Position numbers and translations under genes: made by a program. A DNA stretch of 64,000 nucleotides from Branchinecta lynchi (taxonomy: Eukaryota > Arthropoda > Branchiopoda > Anostraca > Branchinectidae). Each line of letters begins with the position of its first letter. Position 1 is the first letter of the stretch. Shown here piece by piece: positions 1 to 9,909 of this stretch. The notes under the pieces were generated by a model. It did not search any database and was not told where the DNA came from. It saw only the letters and a list, made by a program, of their open reading frames with translations. The stretch covers positions 13,807,869 through 13,871,868 of the forward strand of contig JAKZAP010000009.1 in NCBI GenBank assembly GCA_023053575.1. Direction: 5' to 3'.

Positions 1-162
1 CAGCTTAGTGTGAAAGGCTCAACGCGTCACTCTGAAAGCGGCTTAAGCTTCTGCAGAGTAACTAGCAGAGAAAAAGCAGAAAAGATCCTACTTTCTGAAA
101 AAGATGCTGCCATCGCCAACGAACGTCGACGACGCACTGCCGTTTCACTTGAATCCGTGTAA
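1..162 (+). CDS. Possible partial upstream exon, charged helical segment
   Basis: The window opens inside a reading frame that runs to a TAA at 160-162. It encodes a charged, probably helical stretch ending in an Arg-rich run (ERRRR) and a short tail. I do not recognise the family. Two readings are possible. It may be the last exon of a gene that starts before the window, with a candidate AATAAA at 706-711. Alternatively a weak donor (GTGTAA) at 157 would end the exon in phase 0, matching the phase-0 exon at 776-916, making it an upstream exon of the Gln-rich gene. The second reading explains why an internal exon follows so closely. Confidence 0.35.
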   Translation, partial: QLSVKGSTRHSESGLSFCRVTSREKAEKILLSEKDAAIANERRRRTAVSLESV

Positions 163-775
163 CTAACGAAAAGAGGTTATTGTATAGGACAAGAAAGCGG
201 CATTCATGCCTAACCCGAATGTCAATAACAAGAACCGCACTGTAAAGCTCAGTGCAGTACATTCTGAAGAGAAAAGTATTCGTAAGTTGTACGCCCCGAA
301 CTTCCTAACCCTAGCATACCGGCACGAGCTGCTGCCCAGCCTGTTCCAAAGTTGCAGCCAGTACCCTGTTCCCATGACCGATACAAAAATAGTTTTGTTC
401 CCTGGTTCACTGGCCTTTTTAACGGGCACGGGCATTCCGAAACACCTTCATAAATTAATCGTATTTCTGTGTGTGTTGTTATTGCATTGTAGATACAATA
501 ATTGTTGACATTATCTAGTTTTTAGTTTGGTGTGAATTTGACCAAATTGTGATTTTTACTTGTAGATGCTTTGATTAACTTGTCAACTATAGTATATATT
601 ACGAGGTACATGTACGTTGACCAAATGAATAACAGTAGTTATAGCTGTTTTAATTGCTAAGTTATAAATGACGGTTCGGCTTCATCCGTGAGCGAAATTT
701 TTGAAAATAAAATGAATTGAATTACTGAACGGCAAAAGCTGAGGTTTCCTCCTGTTTAAAATACTTTTTTCTCAG

Positions 776-916
776 GTTTCGATACCCGGCCTTTCCATGC
801 CTCTTTCTCTTCAAATCGCGATGCCAGAAGATGGCTCCGCCCCTACCATCCAGGACCACCAGGGGCAGACGATGGTCTTACAGCAGCAACAGCAAGGAGG
901 ACAGCGAATAACTGCA
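776..916 (+). CDS. Gln-rich protein gene, internal exon
   Basis: A 141-bp (47-codon) exon lies between a pyrimidine-rich acceptor (TTTTTTCTCAG, AG at 774-775) and a strong donor GTAAGT at 917. It is phase 0 at both ends. The peptide is rich in Gln, Ser and Pro and contains the run LQQQQQGGQR. The next two exons join in phase, so this is one gene on the plus strand. The composition suggests a transcription or chromatin cofactor tail, but no domain is visible and no family name is justified. Confidence 0.7.
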
Positions 917-1629
917 GTAAGTTTTCTTACTTAATTTGTTCGGCACAAAAGCCGGGTTATCAGTTGTATGTAAAAGTTTCCAGAAAGTCTATGCGCTAGC
1001 ATATTATAATAAATATTAATTATTTATTTTTAAGCAACAAATCGTACAACACGAGAACAGTGGAGTGCAATAGAAAATATTAGGACGTAAATAGGGGAAA
1101 CACAACACATACAAACAAAATTTACTTAAGAGTCAAACCGACGAATAAGCCCATTAGAGGGCGACAGACGCGCGTACGTTGTTTCGGACAGTTTTCTCTG
1201 GAGGACGGCCAATTTCTCCGTGATATCCTGTAGCGAGTGCTTACTAATAATTTTATAATTTCTTCGCCATGCAAGGAGGGAGAATATTTGTATCCTGATA
1301 TAATTTCTATCTTCACATAATATAGTTGCAGCAAAAAGGCTTTCGGTTCTGTAAATTCAAATGAATAGCTTTAAACGTTCGCTCTGTCTTAATGCTTTCT
1401 AGACGTCCCCCCCCCCCCCCGAAGCAAATATATGTAATTTTATTATAGAAACGGAAATTTTGACCGCAAGCACTTACGGATTTTCCCGAGACACGCAATT
1501 TAAATATAAACGCTGTTATATTTTTATTTCAAGATCTTATCAACGCGTCTAAGGGTTCCCGGGCAGATCGCGGGTTTCGGCGTCTTTTTTGTCAGAACCC
1601 ATCTTACGCTAATTCGAGTTTTGTTCCAG

Positions 1630-1855
1630 GCCCAGCTCCAAGGAGCTATCCCAACCACCCAGATCCAGCAGATTAAAACAGGTCAGGGAAACCAGACTAC
1701 AGTCCTTCTAGTTGGGCCCAGACCGGGCAACGGTGGGCAGGCTCAACAGTCCATATCCCTGCCCGTGTCTCTTCTTCAGTTGCCCAAGTCCCAGGCGCAA
1801 GCGACTAGGCCTGTTGGTCAAATTAGAACGTCGCTAATAAGGCAGCCACAACCAG
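1630..1855 (+). CDS. Gln-rich protein gene, internal exon
   Basis: A 226-bp exon starts after the acceptor TTGTTCCAG (AG at 1628-1629) in phase 0. It ends at 1855 before the donor GTAAAG in phase 1. The peptide has QIQQIKTGQG and VSLLQLPKSQAQ segments, low complexity and Gln/Thr/Pro rich, continuing the character of the exon at 776-916. Gln-rich C-terminal tails of this kind occur in large chromatin remodelling proteins such as EP400, but this is only a compositional resemblance. Confidence 0.7.
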
Positions 1856-2654
1856 GTAAAGAAACTTTCCTCAGCTTGTGATTGCCTACATATGCTTATC
1901 AGTTCTGCTTAAAAAGATAATAAGATAATAATTCCGGACAGCAAGCCCTTGGGGGCCTTTCTTAGCAGGTGCTGCAAAATTTTTTGTATAAATGTGTAGG
2001 TGTGTAGAATAAAATTTAATTTAACCATTTAATTTAACCGTTTAATTTAATTTATCTAAAATTTTATTTTAAAATTTGATTTAGTTTAATATAGTTACCT
2101 TAAATTACATTAAATCGCACTTCCAGCGAGATAATTCAATTCAGAACTTGTATTCAAGCCAGAAGTCATCAACAAACACTACAATAAAGAAACAAACAAA
2201 AACAAAGAACATGAACCTCGTGTGGAATCTCTCGCTGGTTGGGCAGCTTGATTGTTAGATCGTTGTAAACCTACTGGTGGATCAACTGACAGAACAGTCG
2301 GAAATCTATATTCTGCTGCAGGGTCGAATTAATAGATCTCAACTACCGGATTACGAAGTCTCCAAACCAGACTCGACCTGAAACAAGGCTTTGCGCTGCA
2401 ACCCGTAAAAATAATCCACTATACTGACCGGTATCTTTCGTCATTTGTGCCTTATTTCGTAAACTATTTTAATTCTGAACTGTGATTTATTCGTTATTAA
2501 TTGTATATATATATAAATATTTTAAGATAATTATTGAGAAGTGATTATTACCCTGTTAATAATTGCGTGAAGATCCGACGCTAGCGAGTAATTATATGAG
2601 CTATTCAGGAAATAAACGTTGTTATTATTAAAATAAAGGATCCCAGTTAAAGAT

Positions 2655-2725
2655 AGGTAGTCTTATTGATTTACTTTAGCGCCGCATTGGCACGAAATAT
2701 GTCGACTATTTACAGTTAAGGGGCT
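2655..2725 (-). mobile_element. Non-LTR retrotransposon 3'-end fragment
   Basis: A segment here (TTATTGATTTACTTTAGCGC, then GGCACGAAATATGTCGAC) matches the 3' end of the LINE at about 48560-48640 with scattered substitutions. It is a short 5'-truncated remnant of the same family, in the same orientation, inside an intron of the Gln-rich gene. Confidence 0.5.
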
Positions 2726-2746
2726 TAGGAATGTTTTAGTTGAGTT

Positions 2747-2842
2747 TTTCAAATGGTGGTCTGTTTTTGAAATGGTGGTCTGTTTTTGAAATGGTAATGT
2801 TGTGTCTTGTGTCAGTGTCTGTTTTTTGAAATGGTGGTCTCA
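2747..2842. repeat. Short tandem repeat, ~22-bp unit
   Basis: About four copies of a unit containing TTTTTGAAATGGTGGTCTG, the third diverged, in the last intron of the Gln-rich gene. Confidence 0.7.
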
Positions 2843-2929
2843 CGTGTAAACATGATGCTGAAATCGCTTGAACTTCAACAACCCCAAAAACTGTAACATA
2901 AAAAGGATTAATAACTATTGTTGTTGCAG

Positions 2930-3060
2930 GCTCGTCACCTCGTCCCATTTCCAGCCAGAATCTAACAACACACCAGCAACTCCAGTTGGCACTGCAGCGT
3001 CACGCGCAGAAGCAGCATCAACAAAGAAACGCTGAGCAGCAGCAACCTAAACAGTCCTGA
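2930..3060 (+). CDS. Gln-rich protein gene, terminal exon
   Basis: A 131-bp exon follows the acceptor TTGTTGTTGCAG. Its first two bases complete the codon left open by the exon ending at 1855, and the frame then runs to TGA at 3058-3060. The tail is Gln/His/Arg rich (HAQKQHQQRNAEQQQPKQS) with no recognisable domain. Phase agreement across three exons and the nearby poly(A) signal make this the real C terminus. Confidence 0.7.
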
Positions 3061-3112
3061 ATTTCGTATTTGTTAGGCTTTCGTTATCTGTGGATGTGCC
3101 AATGAATCGGCA

Positions 3113-3118
3113 AATAAA
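3113..3118 (+). terminator. Poly(A) signal AATAAA of the Gln-rich gene
   Basis: AATAAA lies 53 bases after the TGA of the terminal exon, a normal distance for a short 3' UTR. Confidence 0.6.
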
Positions 3119-3245
3119 ACGCGTAAATAAGCGGTATGAAAGGCAAGATAAGACAAATCACTTCTATGTCTGGCAAAAATGGAAAATACGAATGAAATCA
3201 AACGTACCAGACTGAGCTTCATGGCACTGGCCATTCACGACGAGC

Positions 3246-3551
3246 GTGTTCCACCCTGCGTACCGTAGCTACTAGGCTACGAATGACGCCGCGGATCCTG
3301 GGTTCTTGGTCTTCAAGGATGAAACGAGTTTTCCTATTTTGGGCAAAATATTGTGCCGCGGGTTGTTCGGGTCGATCACGTCACAGAGATTGGAGTTACC
3401 ACTCTAATTGCACTCCCGATCGTGGTAAGCAAATAAGAACAATTAGTTACTATTCCGAGAAGGTTGGAACAATCAAAGTAGTAACTTTTCATGAGGTTAG
3501 AACGAAAATATAGTAACCCCTAATTACTATTGTTTGAAGGGTGGAACACGC
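3246..3551. mobile_element. MITE family C, copy 1
   Basis: Ends are inverted: CGTGTTCCACCCT on the left and AGGGTGGAACACG on the right. The interior is shared with elements at 57318-57605 (inverted) and 58339-58636, including a stretch on the theme TAGTTACTATTYYGAGAAGG. There is no coding capacity. Short TIRs and repeated occurrence indicate a non-autonomous DNA transposon; I could not fix the target duplication. Confidence 0.6.
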
Positions 3552-3834
3552 TCGATGTTTTATTGGCGATTTAGAGTCGGTAATGAGCGGTCTGTTAATT
3601 CTTCGATATAGCGGCTTTTTGGGGCCGTAAATCGATACACACTAAGTTTAAACCCTCGCAACCGAATATAAGATAATGTAAATACGGAACTTTCCGCTTT
3701 CAGTAATCCTTTTGTAGCTGCATTCCATACACAAATATTTTGACCATGAGGAGGGATTATGTAGTGAAGTTAGAATTTGAATTCGAAAATAAGCGTGCAA
3801 ATCAGTGGCTAATGGAACGAAACACAGGAAATGT

Positions 3835-4115
3835 TCAGTTCCAGAGCCTCGTTTTTGTTGCAATAGCGCTGCCGCATCGCTGCTGCAGCAGTTCTTTGCT
3901 TTTGCACAATATGTGTTTTCGGACTCACTTTCTTCTTGGTTGAAGCGGCAGCGATGCAGCATCTTCCAGGGAAGCACGGACTTGGTCGGTAAGCAAGTCC
4001 GTGATTCTCGAGAAGCGGTGCCGTCTTCCTCGGAAGCGCTGCAGTGCAAAAACGGATGTAGAAAGAATCAGTCCTGAATCGGCCGAGAAGTGGACCTGCA
4101 GCATGCAACAAAAAT
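3835..4115 (-). repeat. Dispersed repeat family F, copy 1
   Basis: This segment matches 28675-28935 in inverse orientation, including the shared stretch GCAGCGATGCGGCAGCGCTA. It forms open frames on both strands that look protein-like only because of GC-rich repeat content. No terminal structure was identified. Confidence 0.55.
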
Positions 4116-4261
4116 GAGGCTCAGATTTGAAGGTCACTACTGAAGAAATCCCGTTGTTGCGTGAGACTCGGAAAATATTTAACTCTCGGAATTCGTTTAT
4201 TGTTGTTTTATAGTTGAACAAGTTGCTAAATCTCTAAAGCGTTTAAGGAACAGATGCATAG

Positions 4262-4430
4262 AGATGTTCCTTCGGCCCAAGCTGACTGTGAATCATATTT
4301 GACGGTGCAAAACGGATAAGCCAGCTACATTTTATTCGAGCTTTATTTCGGCCCTTCTTGGCAAGGGTCCTCTTCAGGCTCAAGCCGCTCAAGCTGGAAA
4401 ATAAACTGGCTTATCCGTTTTGCACCGTCA
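4262..4430. mobile_element. Foldback family E, truncated copy
   Basis: One arm of a repeated foldback element: GATGTTCCTTCGGCCCAAGC, then GCAAAACGGATAAGCCAGC, then CCCTTCTTGGCAAGGGTCC. The far end runs quickly back into the inverted copy of AAACGGATAAGCCAG. Fuller copies lie at 22793-23282 and 34013-34398. Confidence 0.6.
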
Positions 4431-5164
4431 AAGATGCATAAAGGTACCGAAGATCCGAAAGAAAAAGTTCATTTGATGAAAATCGATTATATAAATAGCG
4501 GAGCAACAAAGTGACGGATTTCCATCGAATCTTCAACCTATTTTAAGTGATTCATAATTGGACTGTCATATCTCAGCCCTATTCAGTTAAACTTTAAGAA
4601 CCGTTACAGGGCCTCGCTCCGCCCGGCTACTAGTTTACTACTAGCTCTTTCGTCTTTCACGTATTCCATGCTGGCACTCCTTGTGCCATTTCTCGTATGG
4701 TTTGACAGGATTGTTGACTCTGAGATATATAAAACGTAGGCCATTTACTGAGGAAAACTCAAAGCTCATTGCAGTACCGATTTATTGCCCCAAAAGCCAA
4801 CAGACTTCGTAACTCTTCGGAGAACCCAAATGGAAAGACATATTTTTTTTCATTTTCATTTAATTTTATTCTTTTATATTTGATTGAAGATTTAGGCTAA
4901 TCTGAAGCTTCGTCAGCATTTATATTTATGTATGTGTCTCAGTTAGACTGATATGGTGTTACTTAAATTTCTACCCATTCACTCTTCAGTTTTGAAGGAA
5001 TCAAATAAATAATAGTAATAGCTATTGGGCCATTGCCTATTTATGCATCGTATCGTTACGTTCTAACTCATAGAACTGCTCATCGACGTTTTTTTTTTTT
5101 TTTCAGGCACATTGCCTATGAACGACACTCCCGATATTTTACATCCCGAGGAAAATTTTCCAAG

Positions 5165-5300
5165 AATTAGTCGTATGGAGTTGTACGAAAAAGTAGCATG
5201 CGGTAGTAAATGTTACCACTGCATGCTACTAGTAGCAAACTGGATGCTATTACTGCAAAACTGAATGCTATAGAGAGGATACTACTACTTAAGATTAACC
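5165..5300. repeat. Dispersed repeat family G (GTAGCATGC motif)
   Basis: A segment with GTTGTACGAAAAAGTAGCATG, the tract around CTGCATGCTACTAGTAGCAA, and AGTTTAACC-like sequence recurs at about 29640-29740, 30070-30220, 33055-33160 and 39005-39115. No ends or coding capacity were recognised. Confidence 0.5.
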
Positions 5301-6005
5301 CAGTCCGAGGCATGTTAAATCAATGTATTCCATGCTACTACACATCAATGCATGCAACTTTTTCGTGCAACTACACAGTCAAAGAATTTCTCATCGGTAT
5401 TAAGGCTATTTTTACAAAGAGGCCATATCCTTCCAAATAAGTGGTCCTACCCGGTTTATTCTTGGTGCAAAAGAGTATCCTGTCCATAGTTGCGTTTTTT
5501 ATCTCAATTCTCCTCTCAATTATCCTATTTTATGACTTTTCAGATGAAGCCAGTTCTCCTTTTTTGGGATTGTGGTCAGAATCGAGAATCTGCAGAATCG
5601 AGAAGCTGCTCGATTTTCCTTCTCCGTTCTCCTTCCTGACTGGTCAATTCTCGATTGTCCTTCTCCGTTCTCTTTCCTGATTGGTCAAGGAAGGGCAGAT
5701 ATTCAACCCGCGTAGACATTAATGGGTGGCAAAATTAGTGTTTTCGTCGAAAGCAAGAATGGAGAAGCAAGAAGAGCAAAAACGGTAATTTGGACGAGAA
5801 TTCAGATCAAAAACCGAACTTATGTTTTTGGGGGCTAGGATTTTGTTTTTACTTTTGTTTGGTGTGGGTTTATTTTTTTAGTGCTAATTTTTGATCGAAC
5901 ATATTTACCCTGTACCTGTGATAGTTTTAGTTCTAACAAGTTAGCGTAGTCTTTTTGCTTATGCAATAAACTTGACCTACATTGTACTTCTCCAGTGTTC
6001 ACTAC

Positions 6006-6408
6006 AGGCGTATTCTCGCCGTTCCCCGAGGACTCCACTTGAGGAGCCCCCGCGCTTTTGTTTGTCCCGGGGACTGACCCTCCGTATTCTCGCGAGTCCC
6101 CACAGATGGGAAATGCTCCGATTATCATCACCATCATCAAAAAGGACTTCCTTTCAGATTCACAGGGGAATCAATTTGTTCTGGTGTTGGTGCAATATAA
6201 AATTAATTAAAAACAATAAGTATAAACGAAACCAAAAATAAAGTGGTTCCAGACTAATTTCGTCAACATCATATTTATTTTAAGAAGAAAATTCATTTGG
6301 GAAATTCCCCGTGTTCTCGTTGTTTTCCGGAAGCGGAGTCCGCTTGGAGTGACTTTCTCTATTCTTACCGTTCCCTTCGAGTCCTCGGGGAACGGCGAGA
6401 ATACGCCT
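6006..6408. mobile_element. PIF/Harbinger-type MITE family B, copy 1
   Basis: This 403-bp element has near-perfect TIRs (AGGCGTATTCTCGCCGTTCC at left, its complement at right). It is flanked by the 3-bp direct repeat TAC (6003-6005 and 6409-6411). Copies at 30541-30928 and 57766-58171 carry the duplications TAT and TAG. A 3-bp TA-type duplication fits the PIF/Harbinger superfamily. It encodes nothing convincing. Confidence 0.85.
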
Positions 6409-6411
6409 TAC

Positions 6412-7947
6412 GTGTAGTTAATCACCACTTTCGGAAGCCGGAGGATGAAACTGATTCTCGCATCTTCAATTGCTGTAACAAAGGGCTCATGATCTTCTGT
6501 TCGCTGCTGCACGATTCACACGCTGTCAGAAATGACATACCAGATAAAATAAGGATGCGCGGTTTCAACAGACAACACTTCGGATGTTACCTGTTGTTAT
6601 TTTGAAAACTTTATGCAGTAAATAATATTGCATAACAAGCATTGCCAAGAAGAGCCGAAAAAGCATTTGCTGACTCCCTCTACGAGCTTAAAGCATAACT
6701 CTCACGAGAAATGATCTACACAACTCTCACATGATGAAATAGTCAAAAATATCGTTTCCAAAAACAACATTACTTTTCCCGTCAGATTAGCGATTTTCTT
6801 GTTAGCGCTCGTCGTCTCAATCCAGCCTTCCTACTGTCCGACGCGGCAGCTAGGCGCAAAACATTTGAAAACTCAACGGGCTCAAACTCAACAAAAACAG
6901 AAGAAGTCTAGAACAGAAAATAGATCTGATGGTCTACCATGTCTTTCACAATGAAAAAGAAAACTTTCAAGCTTCTCATATCCTTATGTGTGAGAAGGTG
7001 GCCATCGGGCGTTGAAGTTTCCGGTGAGTTTGAATTGCGTGACGGGCAAAAATCGGTGCGGCCGAAAAGCGATACAAATTCGTAGGCATAAAACGAAACA
7101 ATGACGAAAGGCAGGGATTTTATAAGCTTATAATCGCATGAGGGACAGGTACACTATACAAGGCAGAATAAGCAAGAGGGGTCCTTTAACGAAGGGTCTA
7201 GAAATAATTATCAAAAGCATCTTCACGACTTAAGACGTTAACTGACCCAACAGTTGATCCTTGTGAATATTTTGAATGTCTTCTTTAATTTTTCTCTTTC
7301 TTACTTGAAGCCTCTTGCTCTGTCGCACACGAACGTTTGGTGGCTGACACGACATTGGATCTCCTCTTTACGGTGGACCACAACCGAGGGTGGGTTTGTA
7401 TGACGCCGAGCTTAACACTTGATTAGGGTTAACGAGTCCAGGATTGGATAAGGACAGTAAGCTACCTCATTCTAACCATCGGCCCGCAATAAATAACTTG
7501 TCCATTACTTTGTTCTAACCTGCAACTCAAAGACTTATTCGACTTGCGACTCCTTCGACAAAGCAAGCAAGAATACTCTTGATGACCAACTCTCCTTGCC
7601 GATGCAAAAACGCTGTGTACCCAGCAGAAGTGCCAGAAGCGGCACCACAGCTGTCCCCAAACGATCGCCGTGATTGGTTGACACAGGATTTGAGTTGCTG
7701 TGTTTGAGTCGTTAGTGAGAAATTTTCTCGTTCTTCCTGATGGTCACTGGGGTGTTTTGGACTTATGTATAGAGTACTCTGCGACATCAGACTTGTTAGG
7801 CCGTACGGTCCGGGTCTCTAACTCTCTAACCCAAGCTCCAATGCAATGGGAACCCTCAGTGCAATGGGCAGTCGCACATCCTGCCTGTTACCTTCCCAAG
7901 ATCCCTGGTGCAGGATTGAAGCTCGTCTAACAGCCACTAAAGAGTTT
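6412..7947. other. Non-coding stretch left of the Polinton
   Basis: No supported exon. Bases 6530-6680 match part of foldback family I (GCGCGGTTTCAACAGACAAC region, compare 60980-61342). Bases 6770-7200 resemble 50500-51010 (shared TTAGCGCTCGTC-like and GGCCGAAAAGCG stretches), so both are copies of an unclassified dispersed repeat. Confidence 0.4.
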
Positions 7948-7953
7948 CACGCC
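7948..7953. repeat. Polinton target-site duplication, left
   Basis: CACGCC directly abuts the left TIR and is repeated at 21579-21584 directly after the right TIR. Six-base duplications are the hallmark of Polinton/Maverick integration. Confidence 0.93.
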
Positions 7954-8588
7954 AGTAGTTATATAAAGGGGGTTCTGGCCCACCCTTCCCCCAATTTCAA
8001 AACCCCATTTTAACATCAATTTCTTAAATTTTAACATCCTTTTTACCAAATTACCCCCCTTTTTAAGAACATTTTTATTTTCTTACTTCCAAAATAAAGG
8101 ATACAAGAAATGAGAAATATTACCCTTTACTACATATAAAATACTACAATGTACACTACTTCTTTTTTTTTTTTACATTTTTCATTTTTTATTCAAATAT
8201 TACTGAGTAAACAGTTCTAAATCCACATATGTTTCTTTGTTCTTGTTTTCGCGTACAATCGGTTGCAAAACTAGATTTTTCTTTAAAAGTAATTCGTTAG
8301 CAATGGCATTATATTTCTGTGTTATAAACAAATCACATGGTTTGTCATTATGATTAATAACTACAACCAACTTATCACCATATTTTGTCTTAGCAATTCT
8401 CATTTTAACAATAGTATATTTCAATCCTAGAACTAGTTCTTCTTTCCTGATTGTCTCATTGTATTTATTCATTCTGATTGTATTCAAGACTTCCTTTGTG
8501 GACTCCATTTATTAGGGGATGATTTTATTAAATAAAAATCCAGACTCACAAACTCACATACATATTTTTATTGATAATATCTAATGTA
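7954..8588. repeat. Polinton left TIR (635 bp)
   Basis: The reverse complement of 20944-21578, with no difference in the stretches I compared by eye, including a 12-base homopolymer at 8163-8174. It begins AGTAGTTATATAAAGGGG. It contains a whole gene (8200-8508) and, at 8546-8588, the reverse complement of the last 43 bases of the major capsid gene. Confidence 0.95.
8200..8508 (-). CDS. TIR-encoded small protein, OB-fold/SSB-like (left copy)
   Basis: A 102-residue protein identical to that at 21024-21332, because the whole gene lies in the TIR. The start is set by the element-wide signal CCTAATAAATGG. Residues about 25-60 hold a beta-rich core with GLKYTIVKMR and TKYGDKLVVVI, which resembles the pattern G-Y-I...TKYG-VVVEL found in small OB-fold-like, possibly ssDNA-binding, proteins of mobile elements. 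That resemblance is from memory and is tentative. Being present at both ends, it is the only gene with two copies. It is transcribed outward, toward the left terminus. Confidence 0.7.
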   Translation of the reverse strand: MESTKEVLNTIRMNKYNETIRKEELVLGLKYTIVKMRIAKTKYGDKLVVVINHNDKPCDLFITQKYNAIANELLLKKNLVLQPIVRENKNKETYVDLELFTQ

Positions 8589-8749
8589 AAAAAAAAAAAT
8601 CCAAATCGATATTCATCACATCATCAAATTAAAATCTCCTCAATGTAACCAACAATTCTACCTCTAGTACTGATAAAGCTCTTAAGGCAACAAAAAACAG
8701 GAAATCTCATTGCGCATTAGATGATTCACATCACAAAACATTTCGTTGC

Positions 8750-8870
8750 GGAGATTTTTCGGGCCCCGTTGGCAGAATGCTCTAAGTCGTGCAAACTTAG
8801 AAACCATTGTATCAACGATGTCGTGAGATCGAATCCCACTACCAGCAATCCGTTGATAGTGAGTGATGGC
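8750..8870 (+). repeat. tRNA-like (SINE-like) sequence inside the Polinton
   Basis: An A-box-like TTGGCAGAATGCTC at about 8769 is followed some 55 bases later by a B-box-like GAGATCGAATCCC, the spacing of an internal Pol III promoter. The flanks do not pair as a clean acceptor stem, so this looks like a tRNA-derived SINE head rather than a functional tRNA gene. It fills the gap between the left TIR and the gene at 9001-9423. It may be a host SINE inserted in the element or the element's own Pol III unit. Confidence 0.4.
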
Positions 8871-9000
8871 GAAAAAAACTCTGAGATGAGTTTCCTCCCC
8901 ATACGGGGCTACCCCAGACATATGTATATGTGTGTAGATATGATATTTTAACAACATCTTCAATCTTCAAAGTCTGGGGTGGGAGGTTTTGCAAAAAATT

Positions 9001-9423
9001 TTATATTTTTGGTAAATTTTCTTGTATTTTGATAGTTTCGTTCTTACAATATTTATAACCGTTCAAGCGAACCTGTTTCATGTATTTTTCGCGAGGAAAA
9101 AATCGAAAGGTTTTACGCATCTCTGTTTCTCTCTGAATTACCTCCTCAATTGTTAACTGTCCGCATTTTAGCATCGAGAACAACTCAGTATAAAAATTGT
9201 AATTTGTCCTAAATTCTGCTTTTCTATCAGCAATGCTTAACTGCTTTTCAATTATTTCGATGATAACAGCACCCAAACTTAAAGAAGCTAAAGGTAGCAC
9301 TAGAAACGCAGACATTCCTGCTGCCGAAAAGAGGAATTTGGATACAAGTAAGCTATTACTTATACGATTGTAGTACTTGTAACTGCGACGGTAAACATAC
9401 ATTTTCTTTTCTAATTCTTCCAT
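9001..9423 (-). CDS. Polinton-associated membrane protein
   Basis: A 140-residue protein starting at AATAAATGG, the shared start signal. Residues 1-20 are charged and Tyr rich. Residues about 24-60 form two hydrophobic helices (LLVSKFLFSAAGMSAFLVLP, then LGAVIIEII). The C-terminal half is a charged helix with TELFSMLKCGQLTIEEV. The order of hydrophobic hairpin then charged helix ending in a G-x-I-x-x-E-E-like motif recalls a hypothetical protein common in Polintons, but its function is unknown. It is transcribed leftward, divergent from polB, across the 49-bp repeat region. Confidence 0.75.
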   Translation of the reverse strand: MEELEKKMYVYRRSYKYYNRISNSLLVSKFLFSAAGMSAFLVLPLASLSLGAVIIEIIEKQLSIADRKAEFRTNYNFYTELFSMLKCGQLTIEEVIQRETEMRKTFRFFPREKYMKQVRLNGYKYCKNETIKIQENLPKI

Positions 9424-9562
9424 TTATTATATAATAAAATTGTTTCGAAAAATTATTTGATTTTTTCGAATTTCCACACACCCACCATCTAGGCTACTTT
9501 TACAGTATGGTTCTCTTTTTTTTTTTTAGCTTGTGAGTCAAAGTTTAAAAAAATATATGATT

Positions 9563-9840
9563 TTTGTCAAATGAAGAGTAGTACAGAAAGTGGGATTCCA
9601 GTACACACAAATTTGTCAAATGAAGAGTAGTACAGAAAGTGGGATTCCAGTACACACAAATTTGTCAAATGAAGAGTAGTACAGAAAGTGGGATTCCAGT
9701 ACACACACATTTGTCACATGAAGAGTAGTACGAAAAGTGGGATTCCACTACACACACACATTTGTCACATGAAGAGTAGTGAAGAATGTGCGAAATCCGT
9801 GTACACATTTTTCTCACAGAGTAGTAAGGTAATAGAAATT
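9563..9840. repeat. 49-bp tandem repeats upstream of polB
   Basis: Units begin with TTTGTCAAATGAAGAGTAGT at 9563, 9612, 9661, 9710 and 9761, followed by a degenerate half unit. The first three are nearly identical and the last two diverge. The array lies in the intergenic gap between the divergent membrane-protein gene and polB, where a bidirectional promoter, enhancer or replication control site would be expected. Confidence 0.9.
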
Positions 9841-9909
9841 CAATGATTTTCTTTACGACTGAGAAAACGCAGACTGGGAAATTCATTAATAAAAATGTTC
9901 CCCTATTAA

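Noticed and set aside
3648..4221. Several overlapping 90-130 codon ORFs
   Set aside because: They lie in dispersed repeat family F, which is also found inverted at 28.7 kb; overlapping frames on both strands with Cys/Ser-rich composition reflect the repeat.
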